A stretch of 64,000 nucleotides of DNA, from assembly GCA_002354805.1 (NCBI GenBank), contig DEMH01000004.1, forward strand, positions 71,150 through 135,149. The letters run 5' to 3'. Position 1 is the first letter of the stretch. The number at the start of each line of letters is the position of its first letter. Source of the stretch: Gammaproteobacteria bacterium UBA2675. GTDB taxonomy: Bacteria > Pseudomonadota > Gammaproteobacteria > Pseudomonadales > Pseudohongiellaceae. The notes under the pieces are model-generated. The model was not told the DNA's origin, ran no database searches, and saw only the letters and a list, made by a program, of their open reading frames with translations. Below, in pieces: positions 52,450-61,350 of the stretch. A program made the position numbers and the translations under genes.

Positions 52450-54712
52450 CTCGCTGTCAGTCTGTGCTCTGATACTGCTGGCGCTGGCCGTCCCGGCGAC
52501 GGCGCAATATGGGGCCCCCGATGGTGAGTGGCATACCTGGGGTGGTGATCAGGGCTTCACCCGCTACTCGAACCTGTCGCAGATCAATGCCGAAAATGTT
52601 GGTTCCCTTCAAGTAGTGTGGCGCTGGAAAGCGCTGCCATTGGGCGATCGGCCGGATCGAAACCTGAAAGCAACGCCGTTAATGGTGGATGGCGTGCTGT
52701 ATGTGCCTAGCGGTCAGCACCAGGTAGTTGCGCTGGACCCGACGAATGGCGAGGTGCTGTGGCAGTATGATCCACAACCGGCGTCTGTGGATGATCGCGG
52801 CCTTGGGCTGGGTAGTCGATCATTGGCGTACTGGACGGACGGCGAGCAGGCGCGAATATTTCACAACACTCTCGATGGGCGTCTGTTGTCCATTGATGCC
52901 GCGACTGGACTAGCCGACACGGCATTTGGCGACAATGGCACCGTGCTCCTGAAAGAAGGCCTCTACCCTGACGGATCTGATGCAGAATCGGTGGGCTCCT
53001 CATCGCCTCCTGCCGTTGTTGGTGATGTGGTTGTGGCTCAGGTTGTAGGGACCATCACCGCGCCCAGTGTGGCAGCAACGCCGGGTCATATCCGCGGCTA
53101 CGATGTTCGCACAGGTGAACTGCTCTGGCGCTTCAATACAATACCGCAACCTGGTGAACCGGGGCACGAGACCTGGGAGGGTGACTCCTGGCGCTATTCC
53201 GGGAATACCGGTGTCTGGTCAATGATGAGCGTTGATGAAGAGGCGGGCTACATCTACTTGCCGGTAGAAGCAGGCTCCAATGATTTTTATGGTGGTCATC
53301 GACACGGTGACAACCTGTTTGCCCAGACACTGGTCTGTCTCGATGGCCGCACTGGAGAGCTGGTCTGGCACTATCAACTGACGCGGCACGGGCTATGGGA
53401 TTACGATCCGCCCGCTGCGCCCATCCTGGGTGATGTGTTTGTGGATGGGCGCCGCGTCAAGACCGTTACCCAACTGACGAAGCAGGGCATGTCTTTTGTA
53501 TTCGACCGCATTACAGGTGAGCCATTGTGGCCGATCGAGGACCGGGCGGTGCCACAAAGCGAAGTGCCCGGCGAACAAAGCTCGGCGACACAGCCCTTCC
53601 CAACCCGGCCGCCACCCTATCTCTCTCAGGGTTTTCACGAAGAGGACCTGATTGATTTCACTCCCGAACTACGTGCAGAGGCCCTGGCGATTGCGGCCCA
53701 GTACGTGACCGGCCCCATGTATATGCCCCCGACTCCAATAAGAGAGGGCGGTACACAGGGGACCTGGGTTAACCCTGGCTATCAGGGTGGCTCCAACTGG
53801 AATGGCGCGGCCTTTGATCCAGATACCGGCATGATGTTCGTGCCGTTACGCAATGCGCCGATGGCGGCCGGCCTGCTTGACCCGGAACCAGGTCGCACTG
53901 ACTGGCGGTTCCTGCGCGCGCCATCAGTGTTCATTCAGGGGCCACGTGGTTTGCCGGTTACGCGTCCACCATGGAGCCTGATAACGGCGACGGATATGAA
54001 CCGTGGTGAGCACATCTGGTCGCGCAGCATTGGTCCGGCGTCTGACTATATTCAGGATCACCCGGCCTTGCAGGGTCTGGATCTGGACTTCACCAATATG
54101 GGTCACCCCATGATCCGGCCATCGCCTCTCCTTACAGCTGAGCTATTGTTTCTGGCTGAAGCTGGTCATCTGAGCGGAGACCCTGGCGGGCCGATGTTCA
54201 GGGCGTACAAGAAAACAACAGGGGAAGTGCTGGCCGAGCTGGAGCTGCCAGCCAAGGCAAGCGGCGCCCCGATGACGTATTTCCATGATGGCTTTCAGTA
54301 TATCGTGATTGCAGTAGCGACGGCTGAGCATCCGGCCGAACTGGTTGCGCTGGCCTTGCCGGGCGCGCCGGTGGCCGATTCTGCAAATTATGCAGGCACA
54401 ACGGGCTCCGGGACTGCCGTGAGCACTTCCGCGTCTGCAAATATGGCTGAGGTGGGTCTGTCTGAAGAGGAGCGACAGGCTGCCATGACTCTTTTCGAAC
54501 AGGCCTGTGCAGCCTGTCACGGTGATGCGGGCGCGGGAATGCCCGGCGGCTCGGCGCCTGCGCTGACCGGTCTTGTTGATTTGACTCAAATTCAGCGCAT
54601 GATCAGTGATGGAGGTGTGGAAATGCCAGCGTTTGCGCTGCAACTGAATGACACGCAGATTAAGCTGCTGAGTCGTTATGTTCTGTCATTGCCTTCATCA
54701 GCCCCGGAGTGA
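52370..54712 (+). CDS. Quinohemoprotein dehydrogenase with C-terminal cytochrome c
   Basis: PQQ-dependent periplasmic dehydrogenase of the membrane glucose/quinate-type branch: WHTWGGDQGFTRYSNLSQI opens the mature part, and GSNDFYGGHRHGDN and GLWDYDPPAAPIL are branch signatures. A c-type heme motif CAACH (713-717) with a methionine downstream follows near the C-terminus. The signal peptide has a long basic N-terminus from ATG 52370 (AAGG six bases before it), overlapping the upstream kinase by 80 bases; GTG 52436 is a non-overlapping-hydrophobic-core alternative. 780 residues. No pqq biosynthesis gene is in the window. Confidence 0.88.
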   Translation: MMKRPEMPSRRQSDVCRRLWNSVRSTNSLSVCALILLALAVPATAQYGAPDGEWHTWGGDQGFTRYSNLSQINAENVGSLQVVWRWKALPLGDRPDRNLKATPLMVDGVLYVPSGQHQVVALDPTNGEVLWQYDPQPASVDDRGLGLGSRSLAYWTDGEQARIFHNTLDGRLLSIDAATGLADTAFGDNGTVLLKEGLYPDGSDAESVGSSSPPAVVGDVVVAQVVGTITAPSVAATPGHIRGYDVRTGELLWRFNTIPQPGEPGHETWEGDSWRYSGNTGVWSMMSVDEEAGYIYLPVEAGSNDFYGGHRHGDNLFAQTLVCLDGRTGELVWHYQLTRHGLWDYDPPAAPILGDVFVDGRRVKTVTQLTKQGMSFVFDRITGEPLWPIEDRAVPQSEVPGEQSSATQPFPTRPPPYLSQGFHEEDLIDFTPELRAEALAIAAQYVTGPMYMPPTPIREGGTQGTWVNPGYQGGSNWNGAAFDPDTGMMFVPLRNAPMAAGLLDPEPGRTDWRFLRAPSVFIQGPRGLPVTRPPWSLITATDMNRGEHIWSRSIGPASDYIQDHPALQGLDLDFTNMGHPMIRPSPLLTAELLFLAEAGHLSGDPGGPMFRAYKKTTGEVLAELELPAKASGAPMTYFHDGFQYIVIAVATAEHPAELVALALPGAPVADSANYAGTTGSGTAVSTSASANMAEVGLSEEERQAAMTLFEQACAACHGDAGAGMPGGSAPALTGLVDLTQIQRMISDGGVEMPAFALQLNDTQIKLLSRYVLSLPSSAPE

Positions 54713-54716
54713 CCCG

Positions 54717-55340
54717 GTGACTATCAATATCGGTATCTATATTTATGAACGGGCGGAGGTGCTGGATTTCTCGGGCCCTTTTGAGGTGTTCACAACCGCC
54801 ACTCGTGTTGCAGGACACGAGGCTGAAAAGCACGGCGAGCCAGTCTTTAATACCTGGCTGATCAGCCAGCACGGCGGCCTGGTGACTGCGCGGGCTGGCT
54901 ATCAGGTCATGTCAGATTTCAGCATGGAGGAACATCCACACCTTGATGTGCTGCTGGTTTCCGGAGGCGACCACACAGATGAAATGCACAAGCGGCCAGT
55001 GCAGAAGTGGCTGGCTGGCGCTGCTTCTACAGCGGGGGTGGTCGCGTCTGTCTGCACCGGCGCCTTTCTGCTGGCGGCGGCAGGTATACTGAAGCATCAA
55101 AAAGTGACCACCCACTGGGAAGACAAGGCAGAGCTGCAGCGCCAGTTCCCGAATCTGCAGGTCGATCCCGACCCGGAAACACGCTGGGTCGTTGCTGGCA
55201 ATATTGTGACCTCAGCGGGGATTACCGCAGGCATCGACATGAGCCTGTATCTGGTGTCGCGATTAATATCGCCGTCCCTGGCACGGGCCACTGCAACCCA
55301 GATGGAGTTCAGCAGCCCTGCTCTCGACCTTATGCCCTGA
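54717..55340 (+). CDS. DJ-1/PfpI family protein
   Basis: Class I glutamine-amidotransferase-like fold with the nucleophilic elbow VASVCTGAFLLAAAG. GIYIYERAEVLDFSGPFEVF at the start and SAGITAGIDMSLYLVSR near the end are typical of the transcription-factor-associated/isonitrile-hydratase-like branch, but no AraC domain is fused. GTG 54717 follows GGAG by seven bases and lies four bases after the dehydrogenase stop. 207 residues. The catalytic role is unknown. Confidence 0.9.
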   Translation: MTINIGIYIYERAEVLDFSGPFEVFTTATRVAGHEAEKHGEPVFNTWLISQHGGLVTARAGYQVMSDFSMEEHPHLDVLLVSGGDHTDEMHKRPVQKWLAGAASTAGVVASVCTGAFLLAAAGILKHQKVTTHWEDKAELQRQFPNLQVDPDPETRWVVAGNIVTSAGITAGIDMSLYLVSRLISPSLARATATQMEFSSPALDLMP

Positions 55341-55893
55341 TCCGCACGGGGTCGGATGAGCCGGCCGCCTTGACCAGCTTTCCGCTACTGGCTCCGTCTT
55401 CGCCTGCCAGTCCCAGTTGCCGGGCTCGTCGCCAGCCAAGGGTTGAGTCACCTGGCTCATACAGGCGCAGTTTGCCATCAGGCGCTGCCAGATAGATCGG
55501 GATTTGCCACTGCTCTGCCAGTTGTGTGTCAGTGGTTGAAAAGTAATTGCGGGTCCAGTGCGGCGCGCCATGTGTATGCCAGAAAGCGACTTTCTCGGCA
55601 CCGGCAGGCACCTGGATAGTGACGGTTACCTGGTCGTGTCCAGCGTGGCCTGCACCCACCGTGTAGCCGTACAGCGTAATCCCGTTGCTTGTCTTACTAA
55701 AAATGATGCCCATGAATTCACGATCTTCTTCGACAGACACCGGGTTGTACATATTTGCGGCATGGATCACCGCCTGTGTTTCGGAAGTAAACTGTGCAGG
55801 TATAATGATTGACGATTGGCCGGCATGGGCAGCACCCGCAACCAGGATATTGACCCCTGCCAGAATCATGGCAAATGAGAAGTTCAGACTCAT
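55330..55893 (-). CDS. Secreted JAMM-fold (DUF4329-like) protein
   Basis: 187 residues with a signal peptide (~1-24). The motif WHTHGAPHWTRNYFSTTD gives His106, His108, Ser119, Asp122 in JAMM order (HxH-x10-SxxD), with acidic residues (Glu56-59) upstream for the third metal-linked position, and the following LAEQWQIPIYLAAPDGKLRLYEP resembles the strand after the motif in DUF4329/JAB-like domains. A periplasmic zinc peptidase or deconjugating enzyme is possible. Usually this domain ends a polymorphic toxin; here it stands alone. It converges on the DJ-1 gene with 11 bases of overlap. Confidence 0.72.
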   Translation of the reverse strand: MSLNFSFAMILAGVNILVAGAAHAGQSSIIIPAQFTSETQAVIHAANMYNPVSVEEDREFMGIIFSKTSNGITLYGYTVGAGHAGHDQVTVTIQVPAGAEKVAFWHTHGAPHWTRNYFSTTDTQLAEQWQIPIYLAAPDGKLRLYEPGDSTLGWRRARQLGLAGEDGASSGKLVKAAGSSDPVRIRA

Positions 55894-56000
55894 ACCTAGT
55901 ACCTCGTGGCTGATTGATCAGTGAGGTCAGGATCTCAGTCATTACTTCGCAGAGCCTTTGGGTATCCGGAAGAATGCTTCGGAAAACCTTCGGATTACGT

Positions 56001-56059
56001 TCGTACGTTGACCCGAAGAAAATTCAGGCGTATTTAAACCTTTCAGTGCACTCGTACGT
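56001..56059. promoter_or_regulatory. Direct repeats TCGTACGT before the CadC-like gene
   Basis: TCGTACGT at 56001-56008 and 56052-56059, each extended by a similar TTGAC/CAATG flank, 51 bp apart and just upstream of the regulator gene. Autoregulatory sites are possible. Confidence 0.45.
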
Positions 56060-56095
56060 CAATGTAACTGTCAAACAAGTGCCGGAGAGCTAATA

Positions 56096-56857
56096 ATGAA
56101 GAATGATCGGGAAGGATTTCGACTGGGGGAGTGGCAGATAATTCCGGAGGCAGGAGTATTTGTCAAAAACGGGCATCATGTTCATGTTGAGCCCAAGCTG
56201 ATGGATTTATTGCTGGCGCTGATTGCCGCACCCGGCCAGTTTGCCAGCCGGGAGCAGTTACTGTCGCAGGTATGGCCGCGCGTAGTGATCAATGAGGAAG
56301 TGCTGACACGTGCCGTGTCGGAGCTGCGAACCTTGCTGGGAGATACCAGCAGAGAGCGACGGTACATCGTGACTGTGCCCAAGCGTGGTTATCGTCTGAT
56401 CGTGCAGCCGCAGGAGCACGAATGTGACATCGGAAAGGCTGCGGCTGCGACAGCAACCAATTCGGCGCCAACATCACGTTCCTGGCCAGTGCTGCGCATG
56501 CCAGTCTGGGCTCAGGCAGCCGTGCGTGTAATGCACGCCACCGCCATGACAGTTGGCTACGTCTTCCTGGCAGCAACTGCAACGCTGACCTGGGAGCTTG
56601 CCGATAACGGCACGCCGGAGGTGTCGCTGGCCAAAGTGGTATCCGACAAGGCAGAGACATTACTGATGCTGCCCGTGCAGGCGTCGCACGACTATGACTC
56701 GGGCTGGTTGACCCGGCGCGTTGTGTCGGTTGTCACGGATGGCCATTCAAGCCTGCAAACGCTGGAGTGCAACGCAGTTGACGAAGAGGAAACCCACCTC
56801 CAATACGCAGGTGAGCGCGCCACAACGGTTGGGCTTTATAACAACAAACTCTCCTGA
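56096..56857 (+). CDS. CadC/ToxR-like membrane-anchored transcription regulator
   Basis: An N-terminal winged-helix (OmpR/PhoB C-terminal type) DNA-binding domain, residues ~8-105, with EPKLMDLLLALIAAPGQ and the RYIVTVPKRGYRL wing. A single membrane helix (~145-167) and a short periplasmic part of about 85 residues with one cysteine follow. 253 residues; GGAGAG eight bases before ATG. Because the sensor part is small, the trigger is unclear. Its targets may include the divergent JAMM gene. Confidence 0.88.
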   Translation: MKNDREGFRLGEWQIIPEAGVFVKNGHHVHVEPKLMDLLLALIAAPGQFASREQLLSQVWPRVVINEEVLTRAVSELRTLLGDTSRERRYIVTVPKRGYRLIVQPQEHECDIGKAAAATATNSAPTSRSWPVLRMPVWAQAAVRVMHATAMTVGYVFLAATATLTWELADNGTPEVSLAKVVSDKAETLLMLPVQASHDYDSGWLTRRVVSVVTDGHSSLQTLECNAVDEEETHLQYAGERATTVGLYNNKLS

Positions 56858-56926
56858 TCAGTTGACAGACTTGCCCGCGCCTGCAAAAGTGCCAATCCAG
56901 GCGATTGCAGGCAGGATGAGGCTCCC

Positions 56927-57547
56927 ATGGATCAGCAGATGATGAACCTGTTTGCCGTACCGGTTTGTCGGGCACAACTGGGGCGGTCATTCAGTGATAG
57001 CGAACAGGCATTTTTTCGGGAAGCGCTGCAGCAGCCAGTGGCGGCCATCTCCAATTCCTCCTCTCAGGACAAACATGTTCTGAACGCACTACCGATGCAG
57101 CAGATCAAGGCCATGATCGAGACACAGCTCTCTGCATATATGGATACCGTATTCAAGACTTCCAATGACGTCCGCCTGAAAATCACCCAGTCCTGGCTGA
57201 CCCTGTCTGGCAAGGACCAGTCGCATCACATTCACACTCATCCCAACAGTGTCGTAAGCGGTGTACTCTATATCAATCTGGCGCAGCGTGATGGTATCAA
57301 TTTCTATCGCAACGAGGATCAACTGTGGTTTGAATTGATGCGCGAGCAGGAAACCTATTACAACGCAAAGCACTACTTTATTCAGACCGAGCCGGGTGAT
57401 TTGCTGCTGTTTCCATCACACATACGACATGGTGTACCTCCCGTGCAGGAGGATATTCAGCGCGTCAGTCTGTCGTTCAACACCTTCTTTTCTGGCAAAT
57501 TGGGCCGGGATGAGTTCTCCAATGCATTGACCATCGAGGTCTTATGA
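56927..57547 (+). CDS. Putative 2OG-Fe(II) oxygenase (TIGR02466-like)
   Basis: Double-stranded beta-helix oxygenase. The iron ligands are likely in HHIHTHPNS (His103 or His105) and SHIRHGV (His168), with Arg179 (RVSLSFNTF) binding 2-oxoglutarate. LYINLAQRDGINFY and EPGDLLLFPSH are conserved in this group. 206 residues. GAGG five bases before ATG 56927. It overlaps the next gene by four bases (ATGA), indicating coupled translation. The substrate is unknown. Confidence 0.83.
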   Translation: MDQQMMNLFAVPVCRAQLGRSFSDSEQAFFREALQQPVAAISNSSSQDKHVLNALPMQQIKAMIETQLSAYMDTVFKTSNDVRLKITQSWLTLSGKDQSHHIHTHPNSVVSGVLYINLAQRDGINFYRNEDQLWFELMREQETYYNAKHYFIQTEPGDLLLFPSHIRHGVPPVQEDIQRVSLSFNTFFSGKLGRDEFSNALTIEVL

Positions 57548-58371
57548 GCGACCGTGCAGCGATTGATATAAACGAGTTGATGGCATTCAGCCAGGCCATT
57601 GCCCGTCAGGCAGGTGCGATGATGCTGGCGGAGCTGCAAACGCAGGGTGGGCCGGAGAGGTCGTATAAACATGCCGGCCAGGAAATGGTGACTGAGGCTG
57701 ATATCAAAGTGGATCGGCTGATCTGTGATGCCATTCGTGACAGATATCCTGACCATCAGATACTGGCTGAAGAGTCGGCGCCGGATATTAATCAGCTCAG
57801 CAGCATCACCTCGCCGCTGTGGATTATCGATCCGATAGACGGTACCGTGAACTATGCCCACGATCATGGCCATTCTGCCGTTTCTATCGCCTGGTTGTCA
57901 CAGGGAAGGGTGATTAGTGCCGTCGTCTACAACCCTTTCAGCGATGAAATGTTTCACGCCATAGAAGGCCAGGGTGCCTTCATCAACGACTCAGGCATTC
58001 AGGTTGGCGAGAAGCAGGATTTACGCCGCGCGCTGTTTGCCACGGGTTTTCCCTACATCAAAGAAGACATGCAGCGTCTGGTGCGGCGCCTGGATGTCAT
58101 GCTGCAGCACTGCGCGGATCTGCGCCGGATTGGATCGGCAGCTCTGGATATCTGCTGGGTAGCCATGGGACGGCTCGATATTTATTACGAAAACCTCAGT
58201 GTCTGGGATTTTGCGGCAGCTCAGCTGATTGCCCGCGAGGCTGGTGCCCAATACGGACATTTTCTGCCAGTACCAGAGGGGGTGAGCCCCGTGCTGCACA
58301 ATAAAAACATCCTGGTGGCGAATCCGGTACTGTTCGAAAAAGCCCGCGAGCTGCTCGCTGAAATTGGCTGA
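57544..58371 (+). CDS. Inositol-monophosphatase family phosphatase
   Basis: Mg-dependent phosphatase fold of the IMPase/FBPase/CysQ group. Metal ligands EE (76-77), DPIDGT (Asp96, Asp99) and WDFAAAQLIAREAG near the C-terminus. 275 residues. Candidates for substrate are inositol phosphate, 3'-phosphoadenosine phosphate or a sugar phosphate. Coupled with the 2OG oxygenase gene, a pairing worth noting. Confidence 0.9.
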   Translation: MSDRAAIDINELMAFSQAIARQAGAMMLAELQTQGGPERSYKHAGQEMVTEADIKVDRLICDAIRDRYPDHQILAEESAPDINQLSSITSPLWIIDPIDGTVNYAHDHGHSAVSIAWLSQGRVISAVVYNPFSDEMFHAIEGQGAFINDSGIQVGEKQDLRRALFATGFPYIKEDMQRLVRRLDVMLQHCADLRRIGSAALDICWVAMGRLDIYYENLSVWDFAAAQLIAREAGAQYGHFLPVPEGVSPVLHNKNILVANPVLFEKARELLAEIG

Positions 58372-58399
58372 CAGCCTCCTTAAACTGCCGGCGTCCGTC

Positions 58400-59314
58400 C
58401 TATTGATCAGGACCATAGTGGCTGAAGTTCCCGGCACCATCCTCCTGGCACAGAGCCAGCCAATTGCGTATACCTGCGGTACGATACTTCTGTTTGTGAA
58501 TAATGAAGTAGAACTGACGCACCCAGTCGCGATGAGGCGCATACAAAGGCAGCAGGCTGCCACGCCGGAACGCCTCCTGCAGCGTAATACGTGACAGGCA
58601 GCCGATACCCAGGCCAGCTTCGACGGCACGCTTAATTGCCTCGGTATGCTGCAGTTCCAGTCTTACATTGATGCGTGGCATAAGGCCGTACATCGCGTGT
58701 TCAAAGCCCTGTCGTGTACCGGAGCCTGCTTCTCGGATAATCCAGTCGGCGGTCCGCAGGTCATCATCGTCCAGCGTTGGCCGCCCGGCAAGTGGATGGT
58801 CTGGCGCGCAAAACAGGGCCAGTTCATCCTGATACCAGGGGATGACGTCCAGATTGTCGTCCTGTTGCTCACCCTCGACCAGGCCGACATCAAGTTCGAA
58901 ATTCAATACGCGCTGGGTGATCGCACGCGTATTTTCTACAGTGAGATCAACGCGCGAGCCCGGATAGCGATTCATGTACTCCGCCATGATGGGGACGGCC
59001 AGATAATTACCAATTGTCAGTGTTGCACCTACCTGGATATGGCCTATTTCGCCACGCTCGGCCAACAGATTTTCGAATTCGGCGGCCTGGGCGAGCAGGG
59101 CTTCAGCGCGCGGTCTGAGACTTTTTCCGAAATCATTTAGCTGCAGTCGTTTGCCGATGCGGTCAAACAGCTGTATGTCGAATCGCTGCTCCAGCTCTTT
59201 CAGTGAGGCGCTGGCCGCAGACTGCGACATTGACAGCGCGTCGGCGGCCTGGGATACATTCTCATGCCAGGCAATGGCGAGAAATACTTCGAGCTGTCTG
59301 ATGGTGTAATGCAT
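58400..59314 (-). CDS. finR: LysR-family regulator, FinR-like
   Basis: 304-residue LTTR with N-terminal MHYTIRQLEVFLAIAWHEN. It is transcribed divergently from fpr across 147 bp, the arrangement known in pseudomonads where FinR activates fpr in response to redox stress. The orthology is inferred from that synteny and general similarity. Confidence 0.85.
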   Translation of the reverse strand: MHYTIRQLEVFLAIAWHENVSQAADALSMSQSAASASLKELEQRFDIQLFDRIGKRLQLNDFGKSLRPRAEALLAQAAEFENLLAERGEIGHIQVGATLTIGNYLAVPIMAEYMNRYPGSRVDLTVENTRAITQRVLNFELDVGLVEGEQQDDNLDVIPWYQDELALFCAPDHPLAGRPTLDDDDLRTADWIIREAGSGTRQGFEHAMYGLMPRINVRLELQHTEAIKRAVEAGLGIGCLSRITLQEAFRRGSLLPLYAPHRDWVRQFYFIIHKQKYRTAGIRNWLALCQEDGAGNFSHYGPDQ

Positions 59315-59461
59315 GGCAGTTTTCCGTCGTATCCACGTCGTGAATCCTATATCAACAAAATCGATAAAGGATATTTTATTAAATCATTTTATTTATATTG
59401 ATGTCGACCTTACCATTGCGCCATCCAATTCATCCTGTATGAACAACGAGGAAGTGAAGTT

Positions 59462-60232
59462 ATGGCGGCAATATCAAAACAGAGTGTTACCAGTGTTCAT
59501 CACTGGAACGAGTCCCTGTTTAGTTTTACCACCACACGTGACAAGGGTCTGCGTTTCGAGAATGGCCATTTTGTCATGGTTGGCATGGAAGTCGATGGTC
59601 GACCCCTGATGCGTGCATACAGTATCGCCAGCGCAAACTACGATGAGGAGCTGGAGTTCTTCAGCATCAAGGTTCCGGATGGTCCGCTGACCTCACGCCT
59701 GCAGAACATCAAGGTAGGCGACGAACTGCTGATCAGCAGCAAGCCGACCGGCACGCTGGTTGCCGATCACCTCTTGCCTGGCCGTAACCTGTATCTGGTT
59801 GGCACCGGCACGGGCCTGGCGCCTTTCATGAGCATCATCCGCGACCCTGAAGTTTATGAACGATTTGAGCGTGTTGTGCTGGTGCACGGTGTTCGTCGTG
59901 TCATCGATCTGGCGTATCGTGACTACATCACCAATGAACTGCCCAATAATGAGTTCTTCGGAGATATCGTTCGCGAGAAACTGGTCTATTATCCGACCGT
60001 GACGCGTGATCCATTTGAAAATCAGGGGCGTGTAACTGATATTCTGGAGAACGGCACACTGGCCGAAAAAATTGGCCAGCCCCAGCCTGACCCGGAGCAT
60101 GACCGCTTTATGCTGTGTGGCAGCCCGTCCATGCTCAAGGACATGGTCCGCATCCTGGAAGCCGCCGGGTTTAAAGAGTCTCGCCATGGCATTCAGGCAG
60201 ACTATGTCATTGAGCGCGCTTTCGTGGAGTGA
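59462..60232 (+). CDS. fpr: Ferredoxin/flavodoxin-NADP+ reductase Fpr
   Basis: Reversible electron transfer between NADPH and ferredoxin or flavodoxin. The FAD-binding RAYSIAS motif (~residues 51-57), the NADP-binding GTGTGLAPFMS and the LCGSPSMLKD segment give full family coverage. 256 residues, ending FVE. GGAAG is eight bases before ATG 59462. Followed by a strong bidirectional terminator. Confidence 0.95.
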   Translation: MAAISKQSVTSVHHWNESLFSFTTTRDKGLRFENGHFVMVGMEVDGRPLMRAYSIASANYDEELEFFSIKVPDGPLTSRLQNIKVGDELLISSKPTGTLVADHLLPGRNLYLVGTGTGLAPFMSIIRDPEVYERFERVVLVHGVRRVIDLAYRDYITNELPNNEFFGDIVREKLVYYPTVTRDPFENQGRVTDILENGTLAEKIGQPQPDPEHDRFMLCGSPSMLKDMVRILEAAGFKESRHGIQADYVIERAFVE

Positions 60233-60290
60233 CGGCAAGCCGCATGACTCCGTGGGCATGACTGCAAGTCCCATCTGCTGATAGCCCAAT

Positions 60291-60326
60291 AAAAAAAGCC
60301 CGTTGCATATGGCAACGGGCTTTTTT
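60291..60326. terminator. Bidirectional intrinsic terminator
   Basis: AAAAAAAGCCCGTTGC, loop ATAT, GGCAACGGGCTTTTTT: a long GC stem flanked by A-run and T-run, serving both fpr and the convergent redoxin gene. Confidence 0.92.
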
Positions 60327-60392
60327 AGTGTCGCCGTGAAATTCATTCGGTCACGGCCTTCGATGCTGGCCACAGTGGCCAGCCCGGTGATA

Positions 60393-60998
60393 TCAGCTGA
60401 GGAAGTAACCAACCAGACAGCCTTTAGCGTCCGGGATGTCGTTCATGTTGACGGATCCACCAGCCATGATGGTATCCAGTGCATCACGCAGATAATGGTT
60501 GTCGATGGTAACTCGCTGAGTCTCATAGCCCAGAGAATCATCGATCGGACCCCGGTAGTGAACTTCACGCGTACGTGGGTCGATGATGAATACCTCTGCA
60601 GTACGTTCGACGCCCAGAGAGCGCGCCACAGACTGGTCAGCATCCTTCAGGATCGGGAATGTAATATTAAATTCTTCCGCTTCTTTAGCGATACGCGGAA
60701 TGTCATCCTGCACAAATGCGTTCAGCATGAGAAATTCAATATTATTGTCCATGTACTCCTGGCGAATTTCCTGGTACTTGGGCACTGACAGGCGGGCGAT
60801 TGGACAGCCGGAACCGTGCACATACATGACAATAAAATCCTTGTCTGCATACTCATCCAGCGTGTGCATCTGACCCATGTGGTCCTGCAGCTCAAATTCC
60901 TTGATGGTTTTCAGGTAGCCATCTTCCTGGGCCATGCTAAGTGACGACCAGCCCCCCAGCATCGCCAACATCATTACTGCCGTTATCAGCTTGCGCAT
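60393..60998 (-). CDS. Secreted redoxin-domain (thioredoxin-like) protein
   Basis: Signal peptide (~1-23, ends SLSMAQ), then an AhpC/TSA-type thioredoxin fold with a single active-site cysteine GSGCPIARLSVP (Cys65) and a second cysteine in the C-terminal KGCLVGYF. Not CxxC, so peroxiredoxin-like or an SCO-type role is more likely than a disulfide isomerase. 201 residues. Transcribed away from the MMPL exporter. Confidence 0.82.
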   Translation of the reverse strand: MRKLITAVMMLAMLGGWSSLSMAQEDGYLKTIKEFELQDHMGQMHTLDEYADKDFIVMYVHGSGCPIARLSVPKYQEIRQEYMDNNIEFLMLNAFVQDDIPRIAKEAEEFNITFPILKDADQSVARSLGVERTAEVFIIDPRTREVHYRGPIDDSLGYETQRVTIDNHYLRDALDTIMAGGSVNMNDIPDAKGCLVGYFLS

Positions 60999-61132
60999 GG
61001 TTTAAACTCCTTTAATGACATTGTCAGCTTCACTTTATACCGCTCTTCTCATGAATTAATTTCATGGTACTCCCAAGCAGCGGTATTCTGATAGCTGTTG
61101 TACGACCTTCACACCCTAATAGACCAATAATC

Positions 61133-61146
61133 TTGACCTGCATCAA
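61133..61146. promoter_or_regulatory. FNR/ANR-type box TTGACctgcATCAA
   Basis: Nine of ten specific bases match TTGAT-N4-ATCAA. It lies in the 352-bp gap between the redoxin and MMPL genes. A GATATT -10 candidate at 61171-61176 would put transcription of the exporter near 61182, with the box centre near -42, the class II activator position. The rest of this gap shows no gene. Confidence 0.6.
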
Positions 61147-61350
61147 GGTTCTAATTGTGACGATTTGTGAGATATTTCAGTAAGTAGTGCAACAGATCGA
61201 GCGTTCGAAGAAGATAGCAGAATGCTGGGGGCGGCACCAGCGCTGGCCGGCACCGATGTTGTGCTCCAATCCAGTTGGTATGAAGTGCCCGTAACAGGGT
61301 ATAGTGCTGCCACTGTTCAGACTAATGGCCTTTCAAGGAAGTTGACCTGT

